A stretch of DNA of 64,000 nucleotides from Alcanivorax hongdengensis A-11-3 (GCF_000300995.1 NZ_AMRJ01000016.1:1-64000); one strand, 5' to 3'. Positions 17,780-27,660 are shown, counted from the first letter of the stretch. Program-made: numbers and translations. Notes: generated from the letters alone by a model not told the origin.

Positions 17780-20700
17780 CTAATGCAGCTCTTTTTCCCA
17801 GATCAGGTCCAGGCTGTTGGCCTTGCTGCTTGAACGTGCCTCCAGGTGCAACTGGGTGGTCAGGGTATAGCGCAGCATGACCGTGGAAACGGCATCGAAC
17901 AGCCCCACCGCATAGGACAGGTAAAGCCGGTCGGAAATCTGTTTGCCGAGCATCAGAGCTGCATCATTGGTTTCCCAGTCGCTGCCCACGGTGACCTCAT
18001 CCAGGCCCAGCTTGTCGCCGATCTTCTCGGTCACGCCGCTGCCTTTTTCCAGCCCGTACAGGGCCAGGGCCTGGGCCACCCGGGCGCCATCGCTGTTGGA
18101 GCCCCGCTCCAGGGGGCGACCGGTGAGCAGGTAGGACATGGCCTGGCTCTGTTCCAGATTCGGTTCCGAGAAGATGGTCGCTTTCGGTTCCTGCAGGGTA
18201 CCGGTCAGGCGCACGCCCACGGTCTGGTTCTCGCTGGGGATCTTGCGGATGGCACGGATATCCAGGCCGGGGTTGTCCGGTGCGCCCTGAAAGACAAGAC
18301 GCCCGTCACTGATGGCCAGGTTCTGGCCGTAGGCCCGGTAACGCCCCTTGCGAATCAGCAGCTCGCCATTGAGCTGTAACGGCTCGCCGGGCTGTTGCTG
18401 CACCTGCACGCTGCCGCCCAGGTCCGCATTCAGGCCGAAGCCATTGAAATGCACCTGCTCACCCAGCGTCAGGGTAACCAGCAAGTCCAGGTCGGTACCG
18501 CGGCGGGTGTCTACCTGCTGGTGCACCAGCACCTGGTCGTCGCTGACGGTGATGGCGCCGGCGGGCAGTTCCACCGGGCGGATATCCGCCTCGGGAATGG
18601 CCAGTTTGCCACGCAGGGTCAGTACGCCGTCGCGGCTACCCAGGGTCAGATCCGGGCTGACCCAGGCCTTGGCATCGGGCCGGTCTGCCACCAGTAGATG
18701 GTCGCCGCGGATCTGGATGGCCATATCCAGCGGTTGCCGGGCCGGGTTCATGTTGCCGGTGATGTGCACCGTGCCATCGCCCAGCCGCGCCTGGCCCTTG
18801 AGGTTCAGTTCGCCCAGCGGTGAGCCATCCAGAGTCAGGGCCAGGTCATTGACCTCCACACCCAGGCGCGGCACCAGCGCGTGGCCGCCGGTCAGGCGTG
18901 CCTGGCCCTGGATGATCGGTTGGTGCGGTGTGCCGCCCAGGCGAAACTGGCTGTTGATGCGGCCTTCCACATTGCGCACATCCGGCGACAGAATGGACAG
19001 GGCGGACAGATCATCAATGTTCATGGTCAGGTCGCCGTCCATGGGCGCGGTGGCAGACAGGCCGTTTTGCAGGTTCAGTTGCACAATGCCATGGGGCGTG
19101 CGTGCATCCAGCTTGCTGGTCAGCCGGCCGTTATCGAGCTGGCTGTCCAGTTGCAGCTGTTCGATGGCCAGCGTCTGTGGCTGATCCGGATCATCAATCA
19201 GCAAATGAGCCTGGCCGGTGCGGGCACTCAAGGTGCCCCGGGGCGCGTCCACCGTGCCACTGAGGGCCAGTTTTGCCGTCAGGTTGCCGTCCAGGCGTGC
19301 CAGCGGTGCCATCAATCCATTGGCCAGCGACAGCGGCAGGGCATCCAGTTGCAGGTCGGCCTGAATGCGCCCGTCGTTACCGTGCTGGCCGGCCAGGCAG
19401 AGGTCACTGTCGCCGTTTTTCAGACACAGCGAGCCCAGGGACTGCTGATCGGCGCTGACGGTCAGCGCCGCCGGGCTGGCCTGCTGCCAGCTACCCAGTT
19501 GCTGTTGTTGCAGGCGGGTCTGATCAATCCGGCCCTGCCAGACCCACGTCTCGCTCAGGGCGCCTTGCAGACGCGTGCTCAGACCTACATCGTCATGCTC
19601 CAGGCGCACCGCCACACGGTGTTGCTGGCGACGGCCGTCGGCGTCCACGGTCAGATCGCCCAGTACGCTCTGGCCTTGCTGCTGTATTCCCCGGGCCGTC
19701 AGTTGCAGGGCCATGGGCTGCTTGCCCGGGCCCAGTTGACGAAACTGGCTGTCCACATGATCCACCTGCCATTGTTGCCAGCGCAGCCGGTTGCCTTGCA
19801 GTTGGCCGCTGACTTGCGGAGCCTGCGGGCTGCCGGTGAGGCGAAGGTCCGCGTTGAGTTGTCCGCCCAGGCGGCGGTCCAGCAGGCCGGTGCGGGGCAG
19901 GGTGGCGCGGGCATGCAGTGCCAGGCTGTCGCCGGCACGGCCCTCAAGCCGAATCCGGTTATCGGCCCAGCTGGCCTGGCCCTGCAGGTTCAGCGCCCGG
20001 GCGTTGCCGGTCACGCTGGCGCTGGCATGGGCGGGCTGATCGCGCAGCGTACCGTCCAGGGTCAGGTGGGTGTCTTCCAGCTGCCAGCCCTGTTCGGTCA
20101 GCTGCCCGCGGCTGTTGCCGTTGAGAGTCAGGGAGCCGGGCAGGCTGGCCAGCAGCCATTGCGGGTTGAGCTTGCCCTGCAGATCCAGTTGCCAGCGCCG
20201 GGTGGTCAGTGCCAGTTGTCCGCTGGCGGTGATGCTTTGCTGACCGTCGCTGAGGGTCAGGGGGGACAGGCTCAACTGCTGGTTGGCCAGCTTGCCGTCC
20301 AGCGCCACCGTCAATGCCTGCTCGCCGCTTTTCAGGCCGGTACGCAGTTGCAGCTGCTGGGTGTTCAGGTCGCCCCGGGTAATCAGTTGGCCCTGCCCCA
20401 GTGCCAGCGGTTGCGGCAGCTGCAGCGGCAGTGGCTGGGCCTGCCAGCGATGGGTCAGATCGAAACGCCAGTGACCGTCTTGCAGGGCCAGCTTGCCCTG
20501 GCTTTGTACCTGTACCGGCGCGCTGAGGCGATGTTCGATGGCCAGGTTTTCCAGCGGGCCGGATAACACTAACTGGCCGCGGGCCTGGCTGGCCTTAAGG
20601 GTGTCACTGTCCGCCAGCGGCATTTGCCAGTTGAGCTGACCCTGCATCGGGTAGGGCTGTGTCAGTTGCCCCTGCAGGTTGGCATCCAGCTGTACGCCGG

Positions 20701-21223
20701 CCACCTCCGCGCTCAGGCGGGCCAGGTTGAAGCGGCGCCAGGCCACCAGCTGCTGGCCTTCCAGATCAGACACCAGGGGCCGGTCATTGACGATCAGTTG
20801 CTGCAACAGCAGGTGCTCAATGCGCACGCCAAGGGGCAGCGCCAGGCTGTCGGGCAACGTGAAGGGGGGTTGCTGTTCGGTGGGTTCGGCCGGCGCCGTG
20901 TGAATCTCAAGGCGGCCCAGCTGTAGCTGATCCACCGTCAGCCAGCCTCGCAGCAGGGCGCTGGGCTGATAGTCCAGGCCCAGCCGGTCCAGCGTGACGG
21001 TGGTGCCGGCATAACGGTAATCGATACCGCCCAGTTGCAGACCGGTGAGCAGGGTGCCCTGCCATTGTGTCACGCTCAGTTCGCCGGGAATCAGCGGGCG
21101 CACCCGCTCCAGCAGCCAGCGGTTGCCGGTTTCGCTGCCCAGTAGCAGGGCCGCCCCGGCCAGCAGCAGGGCCATCAGCGCCAGCAGGGTCGCCAGGGTG
21201 AGGGTCAGGCCACGTCGAATCAC
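17780..21223 (-). CDS. tamB: Translocation and assembly module subunit TamB
   Basis: The 1147-residue protein has an N-terminal membrane anchor (LTLATLLALMALLLAGAALLLG) and a very long beta-rich periplasmic region of asymptotic repeats. The conserved TamB/DUF490 C-terminus follows (GRLVFQGAPDNPGLDIRA, then SYLLTGRPL and SDRLYLSYAVGLFDA). TamB spans the periplasm and cooperates with TamA in outer-membrane protein insertion, with phospholipid transport also proposed. It starts with GTG and overlaps the tamA stop by 4 bp (GTGA), so the two are translationally coupled. Confidence 0.93.
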   Translation of the reverse strand: MIRRGLTLTLATLLALMALLLAGAALLLGSETGNRWLLERVRPLIPGELSVTQWQGTLLTGLQLGGIDYRYAGTTVTLDRLGLDYQPSALLRGWLTVDQLQLGRLEIHTAPAEPTEQQPPFTLPDSLALPLGVRIEHLLLQQLIVNDRPLVSDLEGQQLVAWRRFNLARLSAEVAGVQLDANLQGQLTQPYPMQGQLNWQMPLADSDTLKASQARGQLVLSGPLENLAIEHRLSAPVQVQSQGKLALQDGHWRFDLTHRWQAQPLPLQLPQPLALGQGQLITRGDLNTQQLQLRTGLKSGEQALTVALDGKLANQQLSLSPLTLSDGQQSITASGQLALTTRRWQLDLQGKLNPQWLLASLPGSLTLNGNSRGQLTEQGWQLEDTHLTLDGTLRDQPAHASASVTGNARALNLQGQASWADNRIRLEGRAGDSLALHARATLPRTGLLDRRLGGQLNADLRLTGSPQAPQVSGQLQGNRLRWQQWQVDHVDSQFRQLGPGKQPMALQLTARGIQQQGQSVLGDLTVDADGRRQQHRVAVRLEHDDVGLSTRLQGALSETWVWQGRIDQTRLQQQQLGSWQQASPAALTVSADQQSLGSLCLKNGDSDLCLAGQHGNDGRIQADLQLDALPLSLANGLMAPLARLDGNLTAKLALSGTVDAPRGTLSARTGQAHLLIDDPDQPQTLAIEQLQLDSQLDNGRLTSKLDARTPHGIVQLNLQNGLSATAPMDGDLTMNIDDLSALSILSPDVRNVEGRINSQFRLGGTPHQPIIQGQARLTGGHALVPRLGVEVNDLALTLDGSPLGELNLKGQARLGDGTVHITGNMNPARQPLDMAIQIRGDHLLVADRPDAKAWVSPDLTLGSRDGVLTLRGKLAIPEADIRPVELPAGAITVSDDQVLVHQQVDTRRGTDLDLLVTLTLGEQVHFNGFGLNADLGGSVQVQQQPGEPLQLNGELLIRKGRYRAYGQNLAISDGRLVFQGAPDNPGLDIRAIRKIPSENQTVGVRLTGTLQEPKATIFSEPNLEQSQAMSYLLTGRPLERGSNSDGARVAQALALYGLEKGSGVTEKIGDKLGLDEVTVGSDWETNDAALMLGKQISDRLYLSYAVGLFDAVSTVMLRYTLTTQLHLEARSSSKANSLDLIWEKELH

Positions 21224-22968
21224 AGGTCAGGCCCCATGCTCAGGTGAATGCGCCAGCTGCGGGACTCATCCAGGGCGCGGGCGAAATCCAGCCGGATCGG
21301 CCCCAGGGGCGAGCGCCAGCGAATACCGGCGCCGGCGCTGTATTTGGGGTCGAAGTTGTTCAGCTCGTTGAAAGCATTGCCGCCATCGGTGAATACCGCG
21401 TAATGCCACTGCCGGGTAATCGGGTGGTCGAATTCCAGGCTGGCGGTGGCCAGGTCCCGGCCACCGATCACATCACCATTGCTGTCTTCCGGGCCCAGGG
21501 CTTCATAGCCGTAGCCACGCACGCTGGAGTCGCCCCCGGCGAAGAAGCGGATGGACGCCGGCAGGTCGGTGACATCGGCCACATCGGTGTAGCCCAGGTC
21601 CAGCCGGGTGAGAATCCGCCCGCCGAGGACCGGCTGAATCAGCTTGCCGCTCAGGGTGGTCTGCACAAAGCTGGTGGACGATAGCAGGGCATCGTCGGCA
21701 AAGCGGATCTTGCCGCTCAGGCGCCATCCCTGGCGCGGGTAGATGGGATCATCGGCTTTCACGCGGCTGAGCTGAAAGCCGGGAATCAGCAGTTCGGCAC
21801 GGTCGATCTGGTCGGCCACCTGATAGGTTTCATGCAGCCATTCCAGTGAGGTAGTGGCCACCCACTTGTTGTTCAGCTCGACAATATAGTCGGCGCCGGT
21901 GCTGAAGCGCTCGTTGTCATTGCTGTCGGTGGTTTCGTTCACGTAGCTGGTATGCAGATCCAGCCGTTCATGCACCGGGTCCTTGAGCGGAATCTGGTAA
22001 CTGGCGCCGGCACCCTGGCGCACTTCCGACAGTTCGCTTTCCACGCTGAAACGGTGGCCGGCGCGGTTGACGCGGCGGTTCTCCACCCCCAGTCGCAGGC
22101 GCGGGCCGGTGTCGGTGCTGGCACCGATACCGGTGAGCAGCGACCAGCGATTGTTGTCGGTGAAGGTAATGTCCACCGGGATGCTGTGGCTGGCCCGGTC
22201 CGGCTCACCGCGTTGTACCCGTACGGCACTGAAATAGCTGGTACCCAGATAGGCCTGCTGGGTGGCCAGCAGGTCGCCATTGTCGAACGGGTCATCCTGC
22301 CGGTATTGCAGGTAGGCCCGCAGCAGCCGGTCGTTGAGGTTGCCGCCATGCAATGTGGTCTGGCCAAAATGGTAGCGCGGACCGCTGTCCACATGCAGGG
22401 TGACGGTGGCGGTATTGGCGCGGGTATCCACGGTCAGCCGGTGTTCGGTGAGCGAGCCTTCCACATAACCGCGGCTGATCAGGCTCTGTTGCAGGGCCTT
22501 GCGCAGGGAGCTGTAGTGATCATGGCGCAGCGGGTCATCCACGTTCAGGCCGGCCTTGTCCTGCAGCTTGCGAAACGCCGGGTCGCTGGCAGCATCACCC
22601 TGGATGCGAATATCCACCGCGCTGATGTGCACCACCGGGCCGGGTTGCACGTCCAGATTGACACTGGCGCAGCTGTCCTGATGTTGCGGGTTGAGGGTCA
22701 GGGTCAGGCGTGGGTGGTAATAACCCATGGCCTGCAGGGCGTCACTGGCGTGGCTGCGGATCTGCTGGCGCAGCAGGCCGTACTGGGCACGCGGCGGGTG
22801 ACAGGGGTAGCGCTCGATATTGACCAGGTTGCGGATATTGCTGATGACGGCGTCATCCGCCGTGCCGCTGAACGTCATGGCGGGCACATCATCTTTGGCC
22901 TGTACCAGGGCCGTTGCCAGCATCAGGCATACAAAAAGTCCCGGCCAGATGCCGCCTCTGAATACCAA
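21220..22968 (-). CDS. tamA: Translocation and assembly module subunit TamA (Omp85 family)
   Basis: The protein has a signal peptide (FVCLMLATALVQA) and three POTRA-like modules to about residue 265. A C-terminal Omp85 barrel follows with the conserved FFAGGDSSVRGYGYEALGP loop motif and a terminal GPIRLDFARAL...SMGPDL strand. It partners TamB in the outer membrane. No ATG fits; I chose TTG at 22968, preceded by AGGA, giving a compact signal peptide. A TTG at 23019 would add 17 residues but has no ribosome site. Confidence 0.9.
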   Translation of the reverse strand: MVFRGGIWPGLFVCLMLATALVQAKDDVPAMTFSGTADDAVISNIRNLVNIERYPCHPPRAQYGLLRQQIRSHASDALQAMGYYHPRLTLTLNPQHQDSCASVNLDVQPGPVVHISAVDIRIQGDAASDPAFRKLQDKAGLNVDDPLRHDHYSSLRKALQQSLISRGYVEGSLTEHRLTVDTRANTATVTLHVDSGPRYHFGQTTLHGGNLNDRLLRAYLQYRQDDPFDNGDLLATQQAYLGTSYFSAVRVQRGEPDRASHSIPVDITFTDNNRWSLLTGIGASTDTGPRLRLGVENRRVNRAGHRFSVESELSEVRQGAGASYQIPLKDPVHERLDLHTSYVNETTDSNDNERFSTGADYIVELNNKWVATTSLEWLHETYQVADQIDRAELLIPGFQLSRVKADDPIYPRQGWRLSGKIRFADDALLSSTSFVQTTLSGKLIQPVLGGRILTRLDLGYTDVADVTDLPASIRFFAGGDSSVRGYGYEALGPEDSNGDVIGGRDLATASLEFDHPITRQWHYAVFTDGGNAFNELNNFDPKYSAGAGIRWRSPLGPIRLDFARALDESRSWRIHLSMGPDL

Positions 22969-23034
22969 GCCTTGCCGTCCTGTGGTTGTTCGGTTTCGCA
23001 CCGGCACAGTGTACGGCAAGGGGCGGGAAAACAG

Positions 23035-23589
23035 TTAGCGTTCGCGGTCGTAATTGCTGGCGCTGGGACGTTTTTTCAATCGCCGTTGCAGGGTGCGCCG
23101 GTGAATGCCCAGTGCCTGGGCGGCGCGGGAGATGTTGCCGTCATGGGCGTCCAGGGTGCGCTGGATATGTTCCCATTCCAGCCGCTGTAGTGATGGTGGT
23201 GTTTCGGGCAGGGTGGGCGGTTGGCTGGCCGGGTCCATGTGCAGGGCGGCGAGAATCTCGGTCACATTGGCCGGCTTGGTCAGGTAATTGTGTGCGCCGC
23301 GGTGGGTGGCGGCCACCGCGGCGGCAATGCTGCCATAGCCGGTGAGGAGCAATACCCGGCAGTCCGGGAAGCGCGCCAGGATCGGTGCAATCAAATCCAG
23401 GCCGTTATCCTGGCCCAGGTTCTGGTCCAGCACCGCGGCATCCAGCCGTTCGCTCCGGTTCAGATGCTGGCTGGCTTCGTGATGGTTGTGGGCCACCTGC
23501 ACGGTAATGCCGTGACGCTCCAGGGCGCGGGCGGTCTGACGGGCCAGCAGGTCGTCATCTTCCACGATCAGCAGGTGTTCAATGTCCAT
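23035..23589 (-). CDS. RegA/PrrA/ActR-type response regulator
   Basis: The 184-residue regulator has a receiver domain with acidic pocket (VEDDD), phosphoacceptor Asp in AAVLDQNLG (about residue 52), Thr in LLTGYG and Lys in LTKPA. A proline-rich linker and a Fis-type HTH follow ([23 protein letters not shown]), the hallmark of RegA/PrrA regulators. These control respiration, carbon and nitrogen genes in response to redox state. It overlaps the kinase gene by 11 bp, so they form a cognate pair. tamA lies 66 bp downstream on the same strand. Confidence 0.88.
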   Translation of the reverse strand: MDIEHLLIVEDDDLLARQTARALERHGITVQVAHNHHEASQHLNRSERLDAAVLDQNLGQDNGLDLIAPILARFPDCRVLLLTGYGSIAAAVAATHRGAHNYLTKPANVTEILAALHMDPASQPPTLPETPPSLQRLEWEHIQRTLDAHDGNISRAAQALGIHRRTLQRRLKKRPSASNYDRER

Positions 23590-24766
23590 GGTGGCTCCAG
23601 CGTATGCGTGCCTCGGTCCATTGGCTGCCGAAGTCCAGTTCCAGTTCGGCGCCCAGTTGCTCCAGGGTGGTGGTGATCAGTGCCAGCCCCAGGCCCAGTC
23701 CCTGGCGCTCCGAGGCGCTGTGTGCCGGGCCATTGTCGCTGACCTGCAGCAGCCAGTGCAGCGGCTGGCGTTGCAGGCTGATATTCAGTTCCGTGGCGCC
23801 GGCATCCATGGCGTTATAGGCCAGGTTGGTGAGCACCCGCAACCAGCTGTCCGCATCCGATAGGGGCTGCTGGTCCTCGCCTTGAAAGTGAATACGCAGC
23901 GTTGGCGCCAGATGATTGAGATGCTGCTGTAGCCTGCCCACCAGTGCCCCGGCCGGCAGTTGTGCTGGCAGGTCGGTGTGGTTACTGCTCTTGAGCCGGT
24001 TGGCCACGCGCCGGGCCAGGGCATCCACCTGTTGCAGATCGTCGCGCAGCGGGGCGGGCAGGTCCGGGGTCTGCAGCATGTTGTCGGCCAGCATCACCAG
24101 GGTGCCCAGGGGGGTGTTCAGTTCATGGGCCTGGTCGGCCAGGGTGGCGGCAATCTGGTACATGCGCTCGCGCCGGCCGGCCAGGGCCAGGGCCTGTTCC
24201 TGCTGGCGGCGCTGTTGGCGCATCAGATGCTGAATGATCTGGCCCAGCAGGGTCAGCACCATCAGCAGGGCAATGAATACCGCGGCCATGCCGACACTGT
24301 GCAGGGCGCTCAGCTCCAGGCTCAGGGCATGCATGGGGCTGTCCATGGCCGGCATCTGATACCAGCTCAACGACAGCAGGTAGCCGCCCAGCACCAGCAC
24401 GGTGATCAGCAGGGTGTTGGCCAGTGGCAGGGTGATGGATGCCAGCAGGGCCAGTACCAGCAGGTAGAAGGACAGCGGGTTGCCGCCGCCGCCAAAACCC
24501 TGCACCAGACCGATGAACAGAAGCACATCCAGCGCCAGCTCCAGCGTCAGCATCTGCCGTTGCCGGCGGATCGGCAGACGCAGGGTGACGGCGGTGAGCA
24601 GACAGGGCAGCAGCAGGGCGCCCAGCCACAACAGTTCCGGGCGGTGGTAGCCGCTGTGGCCCAGGGTACGCAGTGCCAGCAGGGCCAGGGCGATAATCAG
24701 CACCAGACCACAGCGCAGCCAGATCAGGCGCAGGCGCCAGTTGAGCAATGAAGGTTGAAAGTCCAT
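23579..24766 (-). CDS. RegB/PrrB-type redox-sensing histidine kinase
   Basis: The 395-residue membrane kinase has about six N-terminal transmembrane segments (residues ~15-180). [10 protein letters not shown] motif matches the quinone-binding GGxxNPF motif of RegB. The H-box is [10 protein letters not shown] and the C-terminal ATPase domain has [11 protein letters not shown] and SDNGPA. In Rhodobacter RegB a conserved Cys near the H-box acts as a redox switch; I see no Cys in the equivalent [15 protein letters not shown] stretch, so sensing may rely on quinone only. It pairs with the adjacent regulator. Confidence 0.86.
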   Translation of the reverse strand: MDFQPSLLNWRLRLIWLRCGLVLIIALALLALRTLGHSGYHRPELLWLGALLLPCLLTAVTLRLPIRRQRQMLTLELALDVLLFIGLVQGFGGGGNPLSFYLLVLALLASITLPLANTLLITVLVLGGYLLSLSWYQMPAMDSPMHALSLELSALHSVGMAAVFIALLMVLTLLGQIIQHLMRQQRRQQEQALALAGRRERMYQIAATLADQAHELNTPLGTLVMLADNMLQTPDLPAPLRDDLQQVDALARRVANRLKSSNHTDLPAQLPAGALVGRLQQHLNHLAPTLRIHFQGEDQQPLSDADSWLRVLTNLAYNAMDAGATELNISLQRQPLHWLLQVSDNGPAHSASERQGLGLGLALITTTLEQLGAELELDFGSQWTEARIRWSHHGH

Positions 24767-24818
24767 GGCGCCATTGTAGAGGGTTTGGCGGTTGGCGGGG
24801 TGTGGCAGTTTGTCCGGG

Positions 24819-25436
24819 TCAGGGGCGTATCAGGGCGCCGTCCAGCAGCTCTGAGGCAAAGGCCGGCAGTTTCGGGTGGCGACGGTGAACGCTGTCGACA
24901 TGGCGGAAACCGGCATTGAGAAAGGTGCGGGTAGTGTCGCGGGTCAGCTGACAGCCGCAGGCCAGGTGGCGCCAGGCCGGATTCATGCCTTTCTGCACCC
25001 GTTGTACCCAGCGCCGTTCGCTCAGTACATGCTCCAGGGCCAGCAGGGTGCCGCCGGGTTTGAGCACACGATAGGCTTCGGCGGCGGCCTTGTCCGGGTC
25101 GGGGATGGTGCAGAACACCAGACAGGCGATCACGGTGTCGAAGTGCTGGTCCGGGTAGGGCAGTTGCTGGGCGTCCCCGGTTTGCAGGTGAAAGCGTTGC
25201 GGTTGCTCACAGTGGTCGGCGGCCTGGCGGGCCAGGCCCAGTAATGCCTCGGCCGGTTCGATGCCGTGGATCTCGGTGGCCTTGTCACTGTAGAGGGGGA
25301 AGTTGGCGCCGGTACCGACGCCCAGTTCCAGCACCCGGCCGCTGGCCCTGGCCAGCAGCCGTTGCCGGTCCCGGTAGAGAGGACGGGTGGCCCAGTCCAG
25401 CAATACCGGGAAGAGTCGGTCTTCGTAGAGACTCAT
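24819..25436 (-). CDS. Class I SAM-dependent methyltransferase
   Basis: The 205-residue protein has the SAM-binding motif I VLELGVGTGANFPLYSD (about residues 33-49), an acidic residue after strand 2 (HGIEPAEALL), and motif post-II FDTVIACLVFCTIPDPDKA. It belongs to the Methyltransf_11 group, similar to UbiE-like and thiol/phospholipid methyltransferases. It starts one base after the upstream gene's stop, so it is co-transcribed with the secreted protein at 25438. Substrate unknown. Confidence 0.8.
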   Translation of the reverse strand: MSLYEDRLFPVLLDWATRPLYRDRQRLLARASGRVLELGVGTGANFPLYSDKATEIHGIEPAEALLGLARQAADHCEQPQRFHLQTGDAQQLPYPDQHFDTVIACLVFCTIPDPDKAAAEAYRVLKPGGTLLALEHVLSERRWVQRVQKGMNPAWRHLACGCQLTRDTTRTFLNAGFRHVDSVHRRHPKLPAFASELLDGALIRP

Positions 25437-25437
25437 G

Positions 25438-26661
25438 CTATTTCTTTTCGGGCAGTTTGTACTTTTCCGGGTGGTTGAGCATGTCCATGGTGATCGGGTC
25501 GCTCAGCACACTGGTCAGGTTGCGGTCGGTGATCTTGCTGAACTTGCGGCGCAGTTTCTCGAACTTGCGGAAGCTGCGGAAGTTCAGGGCATACAGGCGC
25601 ACTTCCTGCAGGCGCTTGTAGGAATACATCACGTCCAGCGCGTCCATGGAATACTCCGGGCGGATCTTCATGGCCTTTTCCAGGTAGCTGATGGCCTTGT
25701 TCAGGTCACGCTTGCGGTTCATGTAGATCAGGGCGTTGGCGTATTCGTAATTGATGATGGGGATGTCCGGGGCCAGTTCCAGCGCCTTGGCAAAGGAGTC
25801 TTCCACCGTGGTGGTACGGGCGCCGTAGGTCATGCGGCCGGTGAACTTGCCCACCCGGCGCATGATGCCCGCGTCCACGCCGGCGCGGAAGGCATAGGCC
25901 AGCGGCTGGGTCGGCATGATCTTGACGATATCGTCGGCGCTGTTCTTGATCTTGCCAATGTAGCGGCGGGCAACGATGATCGGCACCGGTGACTCTTCGG
26001 CAATACGGGCGATGGCGTAGGCATAGCCCAGCTCCACCACGGCAATAATGGGCGCCACCTCCGGGTCACCCCGGGCCTCGTCCATGTCGTCGAAGTATTC
26101 CTCGGCGGTGTTGGCCACATCCTGCAGCAGCATGTACTTGGTGCTCTGCCGCTCCGTCAGGTAGATGGCGTTCATCAGCTGGGAGAACAGTGCCGGAATC
26201 TTGCCGATGGTGCCCAGTTTCAGGCCTTCCACGCGGGCCTTCTGGAAGTCGCCGGCGAAGAACAGCCGCCACACGTCCAGGTAGCGTTGCTCCAGCTCGT
26301 TGTAGTCACCATGGAAATTCTCGATCCCTTCCTTCATGAAGGGATACTTTTCCATTTCCTTTTTCAGGTAACTGGCGGACGGGTAGGGCACCTTCAGGCC
26401 GCGCATCAGATAATCCCACTTTTGGCGGATCTGGGCGTCGGTGTAGGTGAAGTAGCTTTTCTTGTAGGGAACGTCGTTCCACTTTTCCTGGAAGATACGC
26501 TGGTCTACCGGAATGTCCTGCATTTGCAGTTCTTCCGCGGTGACTTCGTCCATCTCGTCGTCGGCTTCATCGTCATCGACGGCAGCATAGACATGGAGAC
26601 TGAACAGGCACAGCACAAACAGGCACAGATAGCGCCAGTGGGATTGAGCGGATGCGGTCAT
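25438..26661 (-). CDS. Secreted TPR-like hypothetical protein
   Basis: The 407-residue protein has a Sec signal peptide (YLCLFVLCLFSLHVYA, cleavage near residue 27) followed by an acidic stretch (DDDEADDEMDE). The body is helical with TPR-like repeats, clearest at about 290-350 (SFAKALELAPDIPIINYEYANAL; AISYLEKAMKIRPE). A basic C-terminal region follows. Location should be periplasmic. It leads an apparent two-gene unit with the methyltransferase. I recognise no specific family. Confidence 0.7.
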   Translation of the reverse strand: MTASAQSHWRYLCLFVLCLFSLHVYAAVDDDEADDEMDEVTAEELQMQDIPVDQRIFQEKWNDVPYKKSYFTYTDAQIRQKWDYLMRGLKVPYPSASYLKKEMEKYPFMKEGIENFHGDYNELEQRYLDVWRLFFAGDFQKARVEGLKLGTIGKIPALFSQLMNAIYLTERQSTKYMLLQDVANTAEEYFDDMDEARGDPEVAPIIAVVELGYAYAIARIAEESPVPIIVARRYIGKIKNSADDIVKIMPTQPLAYAFRAGVDAGIMRRVGKFTGRMTYGARTTTVEDSFAKALELAPDIPIINYEYANALIYMNRKRDLNKAISYLEKAMKIRPEYSMDALDVMYSYKRLQEVRLYALNFRSFRKFEKLRRKFSKITDRNLTSVLSDPITMDMLNHPEKYKLPEKK

Positions 26662-26817
26662 GATCTTGCAGCTCTTGTTGTTGTTGTTTGTTCAGGCGCG
26701 CGGGCGCCATGAATGGGTCTTCCCTCGGAGGTTCCCCTTTATGATGTCCTAACAATGCCATGGGGTTACCCGGCGGACAAGTTCTCGCCGGTATGTGAAA
26801 TGTAAAGTGGCGGGTGA

Positions 26818-26838
26818 GGCACCCTGTGCCAGGGTGCC
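26818..26838. terminator. Hairpin downstream of the PA4642-family gene
   Basis: GGCACCCTG-tgc-CAGGGTGCC is a perfect 9-bp stem 9 bp beyond the stop codon of the minus-strand gene. There is no clear U-tract, so termination may be weak or factor-dependent. Confidence 0.4.
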
Positions 26839-26847
26839 GGAGGGCGG

Positions 26848-27144
26848 TTAGCGGGCGCCGGCCTCGCGCAGGGCGCGGGCGTAGTTTTCACTGCGGCCAT
26901 GCTGCTCAATGATGCTGAGCATGGTGCGGCCCTTGGGGTCGCAGGCATCGATATTGCGGCCCTGGTCCTGAAAGAAGGCCACAAAACGGGCGAAATCCTC
27001 GGCGCGCAGTGCCCGGTAGGCTTTTTCCAGCACATGGAAATCCGCATCCACGCCGTCTTCGGCGGGGAAATCCAGAAATACCTTGATCTGCTCATCGGTC
27101 ATCGGCTCGCCGATCACCTTCTGTTTGTCTTTACGCTCTGCCAT
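26848..27144 (-). CDS. PA4642-family protein
   Basis: The 98-residue cytoplasmic protein begins MAERKDKQKVIGEPMTDEQIKVFLDF and contains KAYRALRAEDFARFVAFFQDQGRNIDACDPKGRT, matching my recollection of the PA4642 family in Pseudomonas. The last half resembles a single ankyrin-like helix pair (DPKGRTMLSIIEQHG). A GAGGAG ribosome site precedes the ATG. Function unknown. It is flanked by hairpins on both sides, so it is likely monocistronic. Confidence 0.7.
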   Translation of the reverse strand: MAERKDKQKVIGEPMTDEQIKVFLDFPAEDGVDADFHVLEKAYRALRAEDFARFVAFFQDQGRNIDACDPKGRTMLSIIEQHGRSENYARALREAGAR

Positions 27145-27242
27145 GGGTTACTCCTCACTGTGCGGCGCGCATTATAGGCGCTGACAGCGGCCCGGGGCCA
27201 GTGGTGGGGAGGTTGGCGGCAGGATGTGGCGGGAAGCGGGAA

Positions 27243-27266
27243 CACCGGGCGGCACGCCGCCCGGTG
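27243..27266. terminator. GC-rich hairpin downstream of the HU-like gene
   Basis: CACCGGGCGG-cacg-CCGCCCGGTG lies 10 bp past the stop codon of the minus-strand HU-like gene. It has a perfect 10-bp stem with no U-tract. Confidence 0.45.
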
Positions 27267-27276
27267 GGCAGGTCTG

Positions 27277-27660
27277 TCAGAGCACCATGTCCTTGAGCTT
27301 TTTCAGCGGACGAACCTTGACCGTGGTACGGGCCGGTTTGGCCGCAAAGGTGGTTTCTTCGCCGGTGAAGGGGTTGATGCCCTTGCGTGCCTTGGTGGCC
27401 GGCTTCTTCTGGGTCACGATTTTCATCAGACCGGGCAGGGTGAACTGGCCGGCGGCACGTTTTTTCAGGTGGCCTTCCATGATCACGCCCAGCTCGTCGA
27501 AGACGGCATTGACGTCTTTCTTGGCCAGGCCAGTGGTTTCACTGATCTGGTTGACGATCTGGGTCTTGTTCATGGGTTCGGTGATGGTCTTGATCTTGCG
27601 AGCCGGTGCGGCAGCCTTCGCCGCGGTTTTCTTGGCAGCGGCTTTTTTCTTTGCAGCCAT
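27277..27660 (-). CDS. HU-family DNA-binding protein with Lys/Ala-rich N-terminal tail
   Basis: The 127-residue protein joins a histone-H1-like basic tail (MAAKKKAAAKKTAAKAAAPARK, residues 1-22 by position) to an HU/IHF fold. The fold carries NKTQIVNQISETTGLAKKDVNAVFDELGVIM and the DNA-binding arm region KARKGINPFTGEETTFAAKPARTTVKVRPLKKLK. The arm contains NPFTGEE in place of the usual NPxTG. Nucleoid binding is expected. The start was set at the Met before the Lys/Ala tail; an upstream extension to 27774 is not credible. Confidence 0.85.
   Translation of the reverse strand: MAAKKKAAAKKTAAKAAAPARKIKTITEPMNKTQIVNQISETTGLAKKDVNAVFDELGVIMEGHLKKRAAGQFTLPGLMKIVTQKKPATKARKGINPFTGEETTFAAKPARTTVKVRPLKKLKDMVL

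Noticed and set aside
18881-20566. Long plus-strand ORF (561 codons) opposite tamB
   Set aside because: It is Gln/Ala/Leu-rich shadow coding with no motif; tamB on the minus strand has a full set of family features.
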